Assembly: GCF_963931955.1 (NCBI RefSeq)
Contig: NZ_OZ008337.1
Span: forward strand, 868,001-932,000
Direction: 5' to 3'
DNA from: Wolbachia endosymbiont (group A) of Longitarsus flavicornis
GTDB taxonomy: Bacteria > Pseudomonadota > Alphaproteobacteria > Rickettsiales > Anaplasmataceae
Length of the DNA stretch: 64,000 nucleotides
The translations under genes were made by a program, and so were the position numbers. Under the pieces are notes generated by a model. It had not been told where the DNA came from. It saw only the letters and a list, made by a program, of their open reading frames with translations, and made no database searches. Positions 56,184-64,000 of this stretch are shown here, piece after piece (the stretch's first letter is position 1; each line of letters starts with the position of its first letter).

Positions 56184-56975
56184 CTAATTATAAGGTGGGA
56201 AATGCCAATTCTTAGGTGATAATGTGAATATTTCAGCACCATCTTTTGTTACTCCAATCGTATGCTCAAATTGAGCAGAAAGTGAAAGATCGCGTGTTGT
56301 TACTGTCCAGTCATCGAGTTTACTGAGCAGAGTCTCATGTTTTCCAGCATTAATCATTGGCTCTATTGTAAAAAACATACCTTCCTTCAAGACGAGATTT
56401 TCATCTTGATCATAGAAATGCACTACATTCGGTGGAGCATGAAAGACTTTTCCTATACCATGTCCGCAGTAGCTGCGTACGATAGAATATCCAAAACCTC
56501 TAATATATTTCTCTATAGCAAGCCCTATTTCATTTAACTTATTGCCGGGCTTAACTTGTTTGATTGCTTCCATCAATGCATGATAAGTAGCGTCACACAA
56601 GCGTTTTGCTTTTATTGATGGCTTGCCAACCCAAAACATGCGACTTGTATCACCATGCCAGCCATTTAAAATCACCGTGACATCAATATTTAAAATATCT
56701 CCATCTTTAAGTGGTTTATCATCGGGAACACCATGGCACACAACTGCATTTTTTGAAGTGCAAATCGATTTTGGATACCCCCTATAGTTTAGTGGTGCTG
56801 GAATTGCACCTGCATTAATTATAAAGTCATGACATAGATCATTTAACTCATTAGTTGTCACCCCTACCTTTACGTACGGTGCAATGAAATCAAGAGTTTC
56901 AGCAGCAAGCCTGCCAGCCTTGCGCATAAATTCAAAATCTTCTTGTAAGTGTATAGTTATGTTCATATTTTCCAT
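56184..56975 (-). CDS. map: Methionine aminopeptidase type I
   Basis: 263 aa. Metal ligands visible: Asp in LNIDVTVI, Asp in GWHGDTSRMF, His in CGHGIGKVFHAPP, Glu in TIEPMIN and Glu in AQFEHTI. Removes the initiator Met after deformylation by Def (58948-59487). ATG 56975 or 56966 (MNITIHLQ) could be the start; nothing decides between them. Confidence 0.95.
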   Translation of the reverse strand: MENMNITIHLQEDFEFMRKAGRLAAETLDFIAPYVKVGVTTNELNDLCHDFIINAGAIPAPLNYRGYPKSICTSKNAVVCHGVPDDKPLKDGDILNIDVTVILNGWHGDTSRMFWVGKPSIKAKRLCDATYHALMEAIKQVKPGNKLNEIGLAIEKYIRGFGYSIVRSYCGHGIGKVFHAPPNVVHFYDQDENLVLKEGMFFTIEPMINAGKHETLLSKLDDWTVTTRDLSLSAQFEHTIGVTKDGAEIFTLSPKNWHFPPYN

Positions 56976-57116
56976 GTCTTATTGTAATTGGTACGCTTAC
57001 TTGCAAGTACATAAATGTAATAACTTTACGTATTATGAAAATAAGCTCTATGGATCCTAGTGTCAAGTCATTTGTATGAAAGGTGGTCAAGCAAGAAGTC
57101 TATTTAATAATCTGAA

Positions 57117-57518
57117 CTATACAACTACTATCTCAGGATAATCTGAAGATTTTTTGTGATAGTAATCGATGCTCTTAGAATTCACCTCAATGTAAGTATT
57201 GTAGATACGATTCTCAAAACCACCTCTCTCTTGTTTTTTAGAGATACGCTTTTCTTCAATTTGTTCTACAGATAGTCCACTTTCTTTGCCTAATGCATGT
57301 ATGACCTCAAGTAAATCGGCTAACTCTTCAAGGTTTTCATCTGAGGTTTTAGAGGCAATAACCTCCTTTGCTTCTTCTAAAAGTTTATCTTTGAGACATT
57401 CAATGTATTCATCTTTTTCCATCACCCTCTCATAAACAATAATTCCGTGGGAACGTATAATTTCAGTTGTATGATCACGAACAAGTTTATTAATTTTGAA
57501 ACAATGTTTTTTATTCAT
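57117..57518 (-). CDS. MazG-like nucleoside triphosphate pyrophosphohydrolase
   Basis: 133 aa. KINKLVRDHTTEIIRSHG, then KDKLLEEAKEVIA and ENLEELADLLEVIHAL (metal-binding Glu/Asp helices) and KKQERGGFENRIYN match the predicted house-cleaning NTP-PPase group of the all-alpha MazG superfamily. The C-terminal 25 residues are extra. It probably hydrolyses noncanonical NTPs. Stands alone between map and ftsA. Confidence 0.75.
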   Translation of the reverse strand: MNKKHCFKINKLVRDHTTEIIRSHGIIVYERVMEKDEYIECLKDKLLEEAKEVIASKTSDENLEELADLLEVIHALGKESGLSVEQIEEKRISKKQERGGFENRIYNTYIEVNSKSIDYYHKKSSDYPEIVVV

Positions 57519-57559
57519 AATGTTTCCTTTGATAGATATAAGAATTTCATTCAGTAAAA

Positions 57560-58798
57560 TTAAACTGTAACTTTTGATTTAACCCAATTATACAATTTAC
57601 TCATTTTACCATCCTGACCTAAAATACCAGAATTATTTTTATAAAAAGTGTCAACTATTAGCTTTATAGAACCTATAGCAGCAGAAAATACAGGATTTTT
57701 ATCATATTCGCCATCAAGGCCACTGAGAGATTCAGGGGACCCAATTCGAACTTGTTTATTGAATATATAGCCTGCAATTTCCTTCATGCTTGTAAGTTGA
57801 CTAGTTCCACCTGTGATCACCACTTTATTAATTGGATCTTTCTGCTCTTGAAATTGCTCTCTTACCATTTCAAGTATTTCTTCAACTCTTGGTCTTATGA
57901 TGTTAATAAGCTCAGATTTGAATACTTGAGTAGGTTCATCATTTTCACTATTTTGGACTGTAATATATTCGTTCTCATCTATTGAAGTTACGATAGTGCT
58001 ACCATACAGTATTTTTATATACTCTGCACGTTCTATGCTTGTGCATAGCCCGTAAGCAATATCTCGAGTGATATGAACGCCACCAATTGGAACGCTGCTT
58101 GCATACACAAGTTTCCCTCTTTTGAAAATTCCAATTGCAGTGCACCCACCGCCTATATCAACAATAGCAGTCCCGAGCTCTTTTTCATCTTCACTGAGAC
58201 ACGCAAGACCTGCAGAATATGCAGAAGCAATACAACCTGCCATATTTAATCCACCATTATTGGTAATACAGTTTTCAATATTGGTAAGCGCTGGACGCGA
58301 AGCAGTAACAACATTAACATCAGCAGATAGTCTTTTTCCGTACAATCCACCAACTTCTTTTATGTCAGTCATGTCATCTAAGTGATATTTCAATGGTATA
58401 TTGTGAATGATAACATTTTCTTCAATATATTTCTCAAACGTCTGAAAAACTACACGTTTTATATCCCGGTCAGAAATTTCATGATTAGCTGCAATAATTT
58501 CATTATGTACATTAAAAGATGAGATGCCACATCCAGCAATGCTCACATATATCTGGTCTATAGTTTCCTCTGACACTTGCTCAGCTAAACCTATAGTTGA
58601 TGAGATGGAGTAATTTGCGTGTTTTACATTAGTTATCGACCCACCGTTTACACCTTCTGCAATCTTATAGCCCGTTCCTGTTACTTTATAGCTGAAGTTG
58701 CCATTTATTTTAACGATTAGACAAATAATCTTTGTTGTACCTATGTCTAAAACAGCAAAAACGTTTCTCTTTGGTTTTGCTATTACTGCAGAGTACAT
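57560..58798 (-). CDS. ftsA: Cell division protein FtsA
   Basis: 412 aa actin-like ATPase. Phosphate-1 FAVLDIGTTKIICLI, SHS2/1C domain, phosphate-2 TAIVDIGGGCTAIGIF, adenosine motif VVITGGTSQLTSM, and a C-terminal amphipathic helix (MSKLYNWVKSKVTV) for membrane binding. Anchors FtsZ. Starts at ATG 58798. ftsZ and ftsQ are not adjacent. Confidence 0.93.
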   Translation of the reverse strand: MYSAVIAKPKRNVFAVLDIGTTKIICLIVKINGNFSYKVTGTGYKIAEGVNGGSITNVKHANYSISSTIGLAEQVSEETIDQIYVSIAGCGISSFNVHNEIIAANHEISDRDIKRVVFQTFEKYIEENVIIHNIPLKYHLDDMTDIKEVGGLYGKRLSADVNVVTASRPALTNIENCITNNGGLNMAGCIASAYSAGLACLSEDEKELGTAIVDIGGGCTAIGIFKRGKLVYASSVPIGGVHITRDIAYGLCTSIERAEYIKILYGSTIVTSIDENEYITVQNSENDEPTQVFKSELINIIRPRVEEILEMVREQFQEQKDPINKVVITGGTSQLTSMKEIAGYIFNKQVRIGSPESLSGLDGEYDKNPVFSAAIGSIKLIVDTFYKNNSGILGQDGKMSKLYNWVKSKVTV

Positions 58799-58947
58799 TA
58801 GTTAACCTTATTACGCAATTTCATTTAAATTGTAGCTTTCTTTAATAATTTATATTTCTATTATAGATATAGCAACATTTTAATATACACTAAATTCTGG
58901 ACAAAAGGAAAAGCAAAACATAGAATTATAATTTTTATGTCCATTTT

Positions 58948-59487
58948 ATGTCCATATTACCAATTGTAATTGCCCCTGATGAAAGACTAATCACACGTGC
59001 CAGTGAAGTAACAGATATAAACGATAAAATTAAAGAATTAGTAAACGACATGTTCGAAACTGTGTACGATGCAGAAGGTCTTGGCCTTGCTGCAGTGCAA
59101 GTTGGGGTGCTGAGGAGAGTTTTTGTTATGGACATTCAGCTCTCTCGAGCTGAAGACGAGCCAGTAGGGTATGAATCGACTGGCAAATTTTACATGATTA
59201 ACCCTGAAATTACGGAATTATCCGATGAACAAGTAATTCTCAAAGAAGGGTGCCTTTCAATTCCAGAGCAAAGCTATGAAATTAAGCGTCCAAAATATTT
59301 GACTGTGAAATATAAGGATTTAAATAATGAGGAACAGACGCTAAAAGCTTGCGGCTGGCTCGCAAGGTGTATTCAGCATGAGCTAGATCACTTAAATGGC
59401 ATATTATATATTAGACATTTATCTAAATTAAAGTATGATATGGCCATGAAAAAAGCACAAAAGGTTAAAAAGCATTATGAGCAATAA
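58948..59487 (+). CDS. def: Peptide deformylase
   Basis: 179 aa. The three motifs GLGLAAVQVG, EGCLSIPEQ (Cys metal ligand) and QHELDHLNG (two His and Glu) are complete. Start ATG 58948 gives MSILPIVIAPDERL; an earlier ATG at 58937 is out of frame. It overlaps the udg gene by 11 bp. Confidence 0.95.
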   Translation: MSILPIVIAPDERLITRASEVTDINDKIKELVNDMFETVYDAEGLGLAAVQVGVLRRVFVMDIQLSRAEDEPVGYESTGKFYMINPEITELSDEQVILKEGCLSIPEQSYEIKRPKYLTVKYKDLNNEEQTLKACGWLARCIQHELDHLNGILYIRHLSKLKYDMAMKKAQKVKKHYEQ

Positions 59488-60298
59488 AGACCTAGAATTA
59501 TTAAAATTTTACCATGAAGTGGGCGTTGATTGCACACTAATGGAGGGTGAAGAGGAAAAAAAATTGGAGAGCAAAGAGAGTGTACAACCCTCTGTTATCC
59601 AAACTGGGACCAAGAAGAAAGATGCAGATATGCGCTGGAATGACACTAAAGATGGAAAAGACATGTTTCCAAGTGACTGGATAATTGAAGCAAGGAAACT
59701 TGCAAGTAAATGTGGTAGTGTGGATGAATTAAGAAGTGCAGTGAAGTCATTTGAAGGTTGTGAAATAAAAAAAACTGCAACTAATACTGTTTTTTCCGAT
59801 GGTAATCAAAATGCAAAAATTATGCTCGTTGGTGAAGCTCCAGGGGCAAATGAAGACCTTCAAGGCATACCATTTTGTGGTGCAAGTGGAATGTTGCTCG
59901 ATAAAATGTTAAATGCAATCAATCTTGATCGCACTAAGGTATACATAAGCAATACCGTATTTTGGCGCCCACCTGGCAATAGAAAGCCAACCGACCTAGA
60001 GCTTGATATGTGCAGACCATTTGTTGAGAAGCATGTTGCACTGGTTTCACCGCAAATTCTAATTTTGGTCGGGGGAATTGCGTGTTATAGCCTTCTTGAC
60101 AGCACAAAAACTATATCGAATTTGCGTGGTAGATTTCATACGTACACTAACCAATATTTGTCCAATTCAATCACCACAGCCGCTATATTTCATCCAGCTT
60201 ACCTACTTCGCCAACCTGCACAAAAACGTTTAGCCTGGGAGGATTTGAAGAAGATTAGGGAGTATCTTGATAACACCAATAACTGCACAAATACCTAA
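59477..60298 (+). CDS. Uracil-DNA glycosylase, family 4 type
   Basis: 273 aa. FEGCEIKKTATNTVF, GEAPGANEDLQGIPF (motif 1), YISNTVFWRPPGNRKPT, and FHPAYLLRQPAQKR (motif 3) define a family-4 Fe-S UDG. Between residues about 37 and 60 is an extra stretch (VIQTGTKKKDADMRWNDT) whose DNA (59591-59646) ends in CGCTGGAATGACAC, the end of a palindromic repeat. Removes uracil from DNA, working with nth, xthA and ligA. Start overlaps def by 11 bp. Confidence 0.9.
   Translation: MSNKDLELLKFYHEVGVDCTLMEGEEEKKLESKESVQPSVIQTGTKKKDADMRWNDTKDGKDMFPSDWIIEARKLASKCGSVDELRSAVKSFEGCEIKKTATNTVFSDGNQNAKIMLVGEAPGANEDLQGIPFCGASGMLLDKMLNAINLDRTKVYISNTVFWRPPGNRKPTDLELDMCRPFVEKHVALVSPQILILVGGIACYSLLDSTKTISNLRGRFHTYTNQYLSNSITTAAIFHPAYLLRQPAQKRLAWEDLKKIREYLDNTNNCTNT
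59591..59646. repeat. Degenerate palindromic repeat inside the udg coding sequence
   Basis: GTTATCCAAACTGGGA at the left and GCGCTGGAATGACAC at the right are degraded and exact half units of the repeat seen at 5838-5862 and 49600-49625. The interior is Lys/Asp codons. It keeps the reading frame. Confidence 0.55.
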
Positions 60299-60333
60299 TA
60301 AAGTGGTAGACCTCTTGCATAGTTTTTTCGTTT

Positions 60334-61545
60334 CTATTTCCAATAAAAGTTTGTATGCAATAACACAGAAGCATGCACTGCTATTCCTTCATTTCTTCCA
60401 ATAGAACCTAATTTTTCTGCAGTGGTTGCTTTGATATTCACAAATTCATCATCAATTTCTAATGCTTTTGATATGAATTTCTTCATTTCTACTTTGTAAG
60501 GCGATATTTTAGGCTCTTCACAAACTATAGTAATATCTAAATTAGACACGCTGTACCCTTTTTCCTTTGCTTTTTTAGCAGCAAAGTCAAGAAAGTGAGA
60601 TGAATTGCAATCTTTCCATTCAGAGGAACTAGGAGGAAAGTGCTCTCCTATGTCGCCATATCCCAGTGCTCCGAGTATTGCATCAACGATTGCATGTATT
60701 GCAACATCACCATCTGAATGTGCTTCTATTGCCATGTTGTGCTCAATTTTCACACCGCAAATCTTTATAAGGCACTTAGTGCTATCTTGAATTTTTATAA
60801 ATCTGTGTATGTCATAACCAGTGCCGACACGAAATTTTGGCTCTTCAAAAAGAAGTTTTGCCATATTGATATCCTCTTTTGTGGTTAACTTAAAATTGCT
60901 TTTTTCACCTTTAATAATCACAACGCGCTTTTTGTGCTCTACCATTAGCGATGAATCATCAGTAAATTCTTTGGTTGATTGGTGACATGATAATAGTTCT
61001 TTAAAGTTAAAAATTTGAGGAGTTTGTATGGCTCTAAGTTTTTCCCTTGAAATTGTAGATTCAATGAAATTATTACTTACCAATGACATAGTATCTTCAA
61101 CTTCTATTGCTGGAACTACTCCTGTATATTGATCATTAATCATAGATTCAACCAAGTTATCTATCAGAACATTTGACACAAAAGGCCTACAAGCATCATG
61201 TATAACTACAAAATCTGGGTTAACTTTTTGTAAGCTTTCAAGTCCTAATTTGACTGAACTTTGCCTACTTTCTCCTCCGTATACAGGGCTTAGTAATTTA
61301 GTGTCTGTAATTAGTGATATAGCTTTCTCATAGAAACTTTCATGGTCTCTATTAATTGCTACTCTTATGTAATCTATATATTGGTTAGCTAAAAATTTTC
61401 TAATTGTATGAAATAAAACAGATTTACCTGCCAGTTTTATATATTGCTTAGGAAGCGTAGAATTGCATCTACTGCCTACTCCCGCTGCAACTATTAATGC
61501 TGCTATTTTGTATTTCTTAAGTCTGTTAGTGTGCATATTTATCAT
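60334..61545 (-). CDS. ispDF: Bifunctional IspD/IspF enzyme of the MEP pathway
   Basis: 403 aa. IspD domain (about 10-230): ALIVAAGVGSRCNSTLPKQY nucleotide-binding loop and VVIHDACRPFV. IspF domain (about 240-403): RVGTGYDIHRF (zinc Asp/His), EAHSDGDVAIHAIVDA, GDIGEHFPPS, and TTAEKLGSIGRNEGIAVHA. Makes CDP-ME and later MEcPP. The fused form is typical of alphaproteobacteria. The last codons and TAG lie in a dispersed repeat (TTTTTTCGTTTCTATTTCCA, 60323-60342). Confidence 0.95.
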   Translation of the reverse strand: MINMHTNRLKKYKIAALIVAAGVGSRCNSTLPKQYIKLAGKSVLFHTIRKFLANQYIDYIRVAINRDHESFYEKAISLITDTKLLSPVYGGESRQSSVKLGLESLQKVNPDFVVIHDACRPFVSNVLIDNLVESMINDQYTGVVPAIEVEDTMSLVSNNFIESTISREKLRAIQTPQIFNFKELLSCHQSTKEFTDDSSLMVEHKKRVVIIKGEKSNFKLTTKEDINMAKLLFEEPKFRVGTGYDIHRFIKIQDSTKCLIKICGVKIEHNMAIEAHSDGDVAIHAIVDAILGALGYGDIGEHFPPSSSEWKDCNSSHFLDFAAKKAKEKGYSVSNLDITIVCEEPKISPYKVEMKKFISKALEIDDEFVNIKATTAEKLGSIGRNEGIAVHASVLLHTNFYWK

Positions 61546-61629
61546 TTTCAGCGTGAGTGTATAGTAACAAATTATTTACAGTTTTAAAAAAAGAGTGTAT
61601 TATCTTATAAGATATAATACGATGCTAGA

Positions 61630-62547
61630 ATGCATATTACTAAGTGTAATAAAGAAAATGAGATACACCTTATATTCTTTCATGGAATAGGGGATAATCA
61701 TAAAAATGCTCAACAATGCTTACAGGATTTATGTGACAGAAATGGGCTAAGAGCTATTGCTCATACACATAAATATCCGGCTACATTCCAAAACTACATA
61801 ACTTGTGTCATAGCCAGCTTTTTATTTCTCGGAGCATCCGTATTAGTGCCCGTTATAATATTACTTATGAATCCAATAACACCTAGAACAGTTGGTTTAG
61901 TAAGCTTAGCTGCTCTAATTTGCATTTTTTTATCCGTAATGCTTATTATTATTCCCTTTATAAATAGAGATCAAAGTTTGCTTAAGCCCTCGATAGAAAA
62001 AATCAATGAATTAATGGACAAGGGTGTGAGGCCTGAAAACATTATACTTTTTGGCCATTCCTTTGGAGGAGCAGTTGCATCGGCAGTTTTGAAGCACTTT
62101 GCAGACAAAAACGTTAAACTTAGAGGTGTTATTTTTACTAGCACTTTCAGCTCTTTTCATACAGCAATAGAGCATTTTCCGATCCCTCAAGCAAAAATTT
62201 TAAGTATGTTGCCCCCATCCATTTTTAAAAAATTGCTAAAGGCTTTAGATCTAGATTTTGATTTAGTAAACGATATACGAAAGTTGCGAGATGAAGGAAA
62301 ATTGAATATGCCAATAATAGTTATTAATAGCAAAGAAGATTACTTAGTACCACAGCCTGCACAATTGGCGCACGCAATAGAAAATGATGTATTGCTACGT
62401 GGAAAATTGATCAAGACTGTTAATTCGAAAAGGTGTGAAGATGATCCACATAACGGAGTTTTATCTAGTTGGGAATTGGGTGAAAATTTGACTGATCTAA
62501 TACTTAATAAAATTGATAAAACAATGAATAGACAGTATTTACAATAA
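61630..62547 (+). CDS. Alpha/beta hydrolase-like membrane protein
   Basis: 305 aa. LIFFHGIGDN oxyanion region near the N-terminus, nucleophile elbow FGHSFGGAVAS, then VINSKEDYLVPQ (Asp) and DDPHNGVLSS (His) complete a catalytic triad. Two transmembrane helices (about 56-80 and 90-115) interrupt the fold after the first strand. Substrate unknown; lipase or esterase activity is possible. Similar hydrolases occur in other intracellular bacteria. No signal peptide. Confidence 0.75.
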   Translation: MHITKCNKENEIHLIFFHGIGDNHKNAQQCLQDLCDRNGLRAIAHTHKYPATFQNYITCVIASFLFLGASVLVPVIILLMNPITPRTVGLVSLAALICIFLSVMLIIIPFINRDQSLLKPSIEKINELMDKGVRPENIILFGHSFGGAVASAVLKHFADKNVKLRGVIFTSTFSSFHTAIEHFPIPQAKILSMLPPSIFKKLLKALDLDFDLVNDIRKLRDEGKLNMPIIVINSKEDYLVPQPAQLAHAIENDVLLRGKLIKTVNSKRCEDDPHNGVLSSWELGENLTDLILNKIDKTMNRQYLQ

Positions 62548-62584
62548 ACTGTATATTTTTCAGTAAATTAGCTATGCTAAAAGC

Positions 62585-63649
62585 ATGCAAAAACGTCATA
62601 TAACTATTTGTTTTATACTGCTTTTTATAATAGGGATGTTATTCCTGATGCGTCCTATGATTTTTCCATGTTTAATATCTGTTGTTATTGCATATTTGTT
62701 TAATCCGCTAGTAGTTAAGTTTGAAAAGTATAGAATACCGCGTTCATGTTCTGTAATTTTTATAATACTTATTTTATTAATAGCTTTTATACTAGTCATA
62801 ACATTTGTTTTACCTATTATATATGTTCAAATTACTTCAATATTAAATTTCTTAGTGAGTAAAGTGCCTTCATTAAAGCTTAAAGTAATCCCCTCTGTAT
62901 TAGAATTTCTTAATATAAAAATCGAGGATAGCTTATTTGATCATTTATCTAAAAATCTAGCAGAAAATTACAGCAACTATGTATCTTATTTCATGAATGC
63001 TCTTGATATTGCTAGTAACTTTATAATCCAAGTGTTAAGTTCAAGCTTTAACACGGTATCATTAATGGTGATTACTCCTGTAGTGTTTTTCTATATATTA
63101 CGTGATTGGCCTTTAATTATAGAAAAAGCTAATAAATTAATTCCTGTTTCTTATAGAGAAAAAGTTGCAAATTATTTTTCCAAAGTGGATTTCATTATAT
63201 CTAATTATCTAAAGGGGCAGGTAAATGTATGTATTGTCATGATGGTCTTTTACTCTGTGAGCCTGAGCATAATCGGATTGGAACACTCTATTGTTATTGG
63301 AATTTTATCAGGAATATTAACGTTCATACCTTACGTAGGGCCATTATTATATACCATTATTGGGTTTTTGAGCGCTATCACTCAATTTAGTAGATGGTTT
63401 GAAAGTGCTGCTGTTTTGCTATTATTTGGTGTTGGACAATTAATAGATTCAAACATATTAGTTCCTTTATTAATAGGAAAAAAAGTTCATATACATCCAA
63501 CTGTAATTATTCTGGGAATTACTATATGCGCTTCATATTTTGGATTTATAGGTATATTACTTTTTATTCCAATAATAGCAATGTTCAATGTATCAGTAGA
63601 ATATGCAATCAATAAATATTTTAAAAGTGAGCTTTATAAAAACGGCTAA
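62585..63649 (+). CDS. AI-2E/PerM-family transporter
   Basis: 354 aa with about eight helices in the family's pattern: paired helices at the N-terminus (MLFLMRPMIFPCLISVVIAYLFNPLV, spaced), a central soluble-like domain, DWPLIIEKANKLIPVSYREKV, GILSGILTFIPYVGPLL, and LIDSNILVPLLIGKKVHIHP. The substrate in this group is uncertain (autoinducer or ion). In proteobacteria it often precedes hda, as here. Confidence 0.88.
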   Translation: MQKRHITICFILLFIIGMLFLMRPMIFPCLISVVIAYLFNPLVVKFEKYRIPRSCSVIFIILILLIAFILVITFVLPIIYVQITSILNFLVSKVPSLKLKVIPSVLEFLNIKIEDSLFDHLSKNLAENYSNYVSYFMNALDIASNFIIQVLSSSFNTVSLMVITPVVFFYILRDWPLIIEKANKLIPVSYREKVANYFSKVDFIISNYLKGQVNVCIVMMVFYSVSLSIIGLEHSIVIGILSGILTFIPYVGPLLYTIIGFLSAITQFSRWFESAAVLLLFGVGQLIDSNILVPLLIGKKVHIHPTVIILGITICASYFGFIGILLFIPIIAMFNVSVEYAINKYFKSELYKNG

Positions 63650-63653
63650 CAGA

Positions 63654-63775
63654 CCTTTTGCATAATCAATTTATGGTAAGAGGAGAAATGAGCCCAGAAT
63701 ACCTGACATATTTGAGGAGCGTAAGTAAATTTTTGCGCAAAAATTACTACCAGAAAGAGGTTACGTAAGAGGTTC
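63654..63775. repeat. Small dispersed repeat remnant between perM and hda
   Basis: AGACCTTTTGCATAA at the left and TTACGTAAGAGGT at the right are imperfect inverted ends. Inside, a 33-codon frame (MSPEYLTYLRSVSKFLRKNY) begins at ATG 63689. AGACCTCTTGCATA recurs at 60308-60321 and TGTAAGAGGTCTAAT at 9762-9776. It may be the scar of a small mobile element. Confidence 0.4.
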
Positions 63776-63778
63776 AAC

Positions 63779-64000
63779 GTGCAATTAAATTTATTTAACA
63801 ACAATCAAGCTGATTATAATCGGCAAAATTACATCATCTTAGATGAAAATAAGCACGTATATAATTCGGTAGTTAATGATTTATCTTGGAAATGTCTGAT
63901 TCTTTTTGGACCTAAAAGCTCCGGTAAAACTCATCTTGCTCATATTTGGCAATCAATAAATGATGCAATCTTTATCAATGTGAATAACTTCGTAAGCGAG
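63779..64000 (+). CDS. hda: DnaA-like Hda family protein, N-terminal part (cut by window end)
   Basis: 74 codons from GTG 63779 to the window end. QLNLFNNNQADYNRQNYIIL is followed by a Walker A loop LFGPKSSGKTHLAHIW and INVNNF. It resembles Hda/DnaA-homologue proteins of alphaproteobacteria that regulate DnaA, and the position after the AI-2E gene is conserved. The AAA+ remainder is outside the window. Confidence 0.8.
   Translation, partial: MQLNLFNNNQADYNRQNYIILDENKHVYNSVVNDLSWKCLILFGPKSSGKTHLAHIWQSINDAIFINVNNFVSE

Overview
The window looks like an AT-rich, repeat-laden chromosome segment of a Wolbachia strain (Alphaproteobacteria, Rickettsiales, Anaplasmataceae). I infer this from recognisable Rickettsiales-type proteins, a 16S rRNA gene with no 23S or 5S gene beside it, a P44/Msp2-like surface protein, several lineage-specific hypothetical proteins, many Wolbachia-type palindromic repeats (cores such as CCCAGTGCTTGACACTGGGA and CCGCTAACAAGTAGCGG) and abundant decayed insertion sequences. 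No phage WO structural genes, CRISPR array or restriction system was seen.

Layout. 0-2 kb: the tail of iscS and an Rpn-family nuclease gene split by an IS5-family element. 2.2-9.7 kb: dxr, a His-rich protein, mlaF/mlaE, then rpmF-plsX-fabH and a coiled-coil hypothetical. 9.8-18.8 kb, all on the minus strand: xthA, hemD, rhlE, a cold-shock protein, pmbA/tldE, atpG, and a lolC-mitofilin-like-hemY operon with overlapping ends. 19-25 kb: manC, a hypothetical, sdhD/sdhC, 16S rRNA and a TPR-like membrane protein. 25-38.5 kb: a dead IS3 element, an APC permease, asd, sdhA, cutA overlapping a tRNA-Gln gene, polA, a dead IS110 element, a candidate structured RNA and nth. 38.5-48.4 kb: IS5 copy 2, a proline-rich effector candidate, a secretin, a P44-like barrel, mtaB, ligA and gltX. 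48.7-64 kb: IS5 copy 3, pth-rplY, an NDUFS4-like protein, ftsL-rsmH, an MFS transporter gene broken by a complete IS110 element, map, a MazG-like pyrophosphohydrolase, ftsA, def-udg, ispDF, an alpha/beta hydrolase, an AI-2E/PerM-family protein and the start of a DnaA-like (Hda) gene cut by the window edge.

How it fits together. Two of the MEP isoprenoid enzymes (dxr, ispDF), early fatty-acid and phospholipid synthesis (plsX, fabH), DAP/lysine-branch asd, haem (hemD), parts of complex II (sdhA, sdhC, sdhD), an F1 subunit, division genes (ftsA, ftsL, rsmH) and base-excision repair (xthA, nth, udg, ligA, polA) make this a housekeeping region of a reduced genome. The accessory layer is mobile DNA. 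There are three apparently identical IS5-family copies sharing the same inactivating lesions, one intact IS110 element and two dead elements. At least three related dispersed noncoding repeat families are present, and palindromic repeats appear to have entered two reading frames (rsmH and udg).

The most interesting observations are: a 5' noncoding region of the IS110 element that repeats both the target-side junction (11 nt) and the donor-side junction (7 nt), as expected of a bridge RNA; in-frame palindromic repeats in rsmH and udg; a proline-rich protein with an EPIYA-like motif whose stop codon is supplied by an IS; a candidate rod-shaped RNA with its own promoter upstream of nth; and a nearly perfect 25-bp processing stem flanking 16S rRNA, with sdhCD immediately downstream on the same strand.
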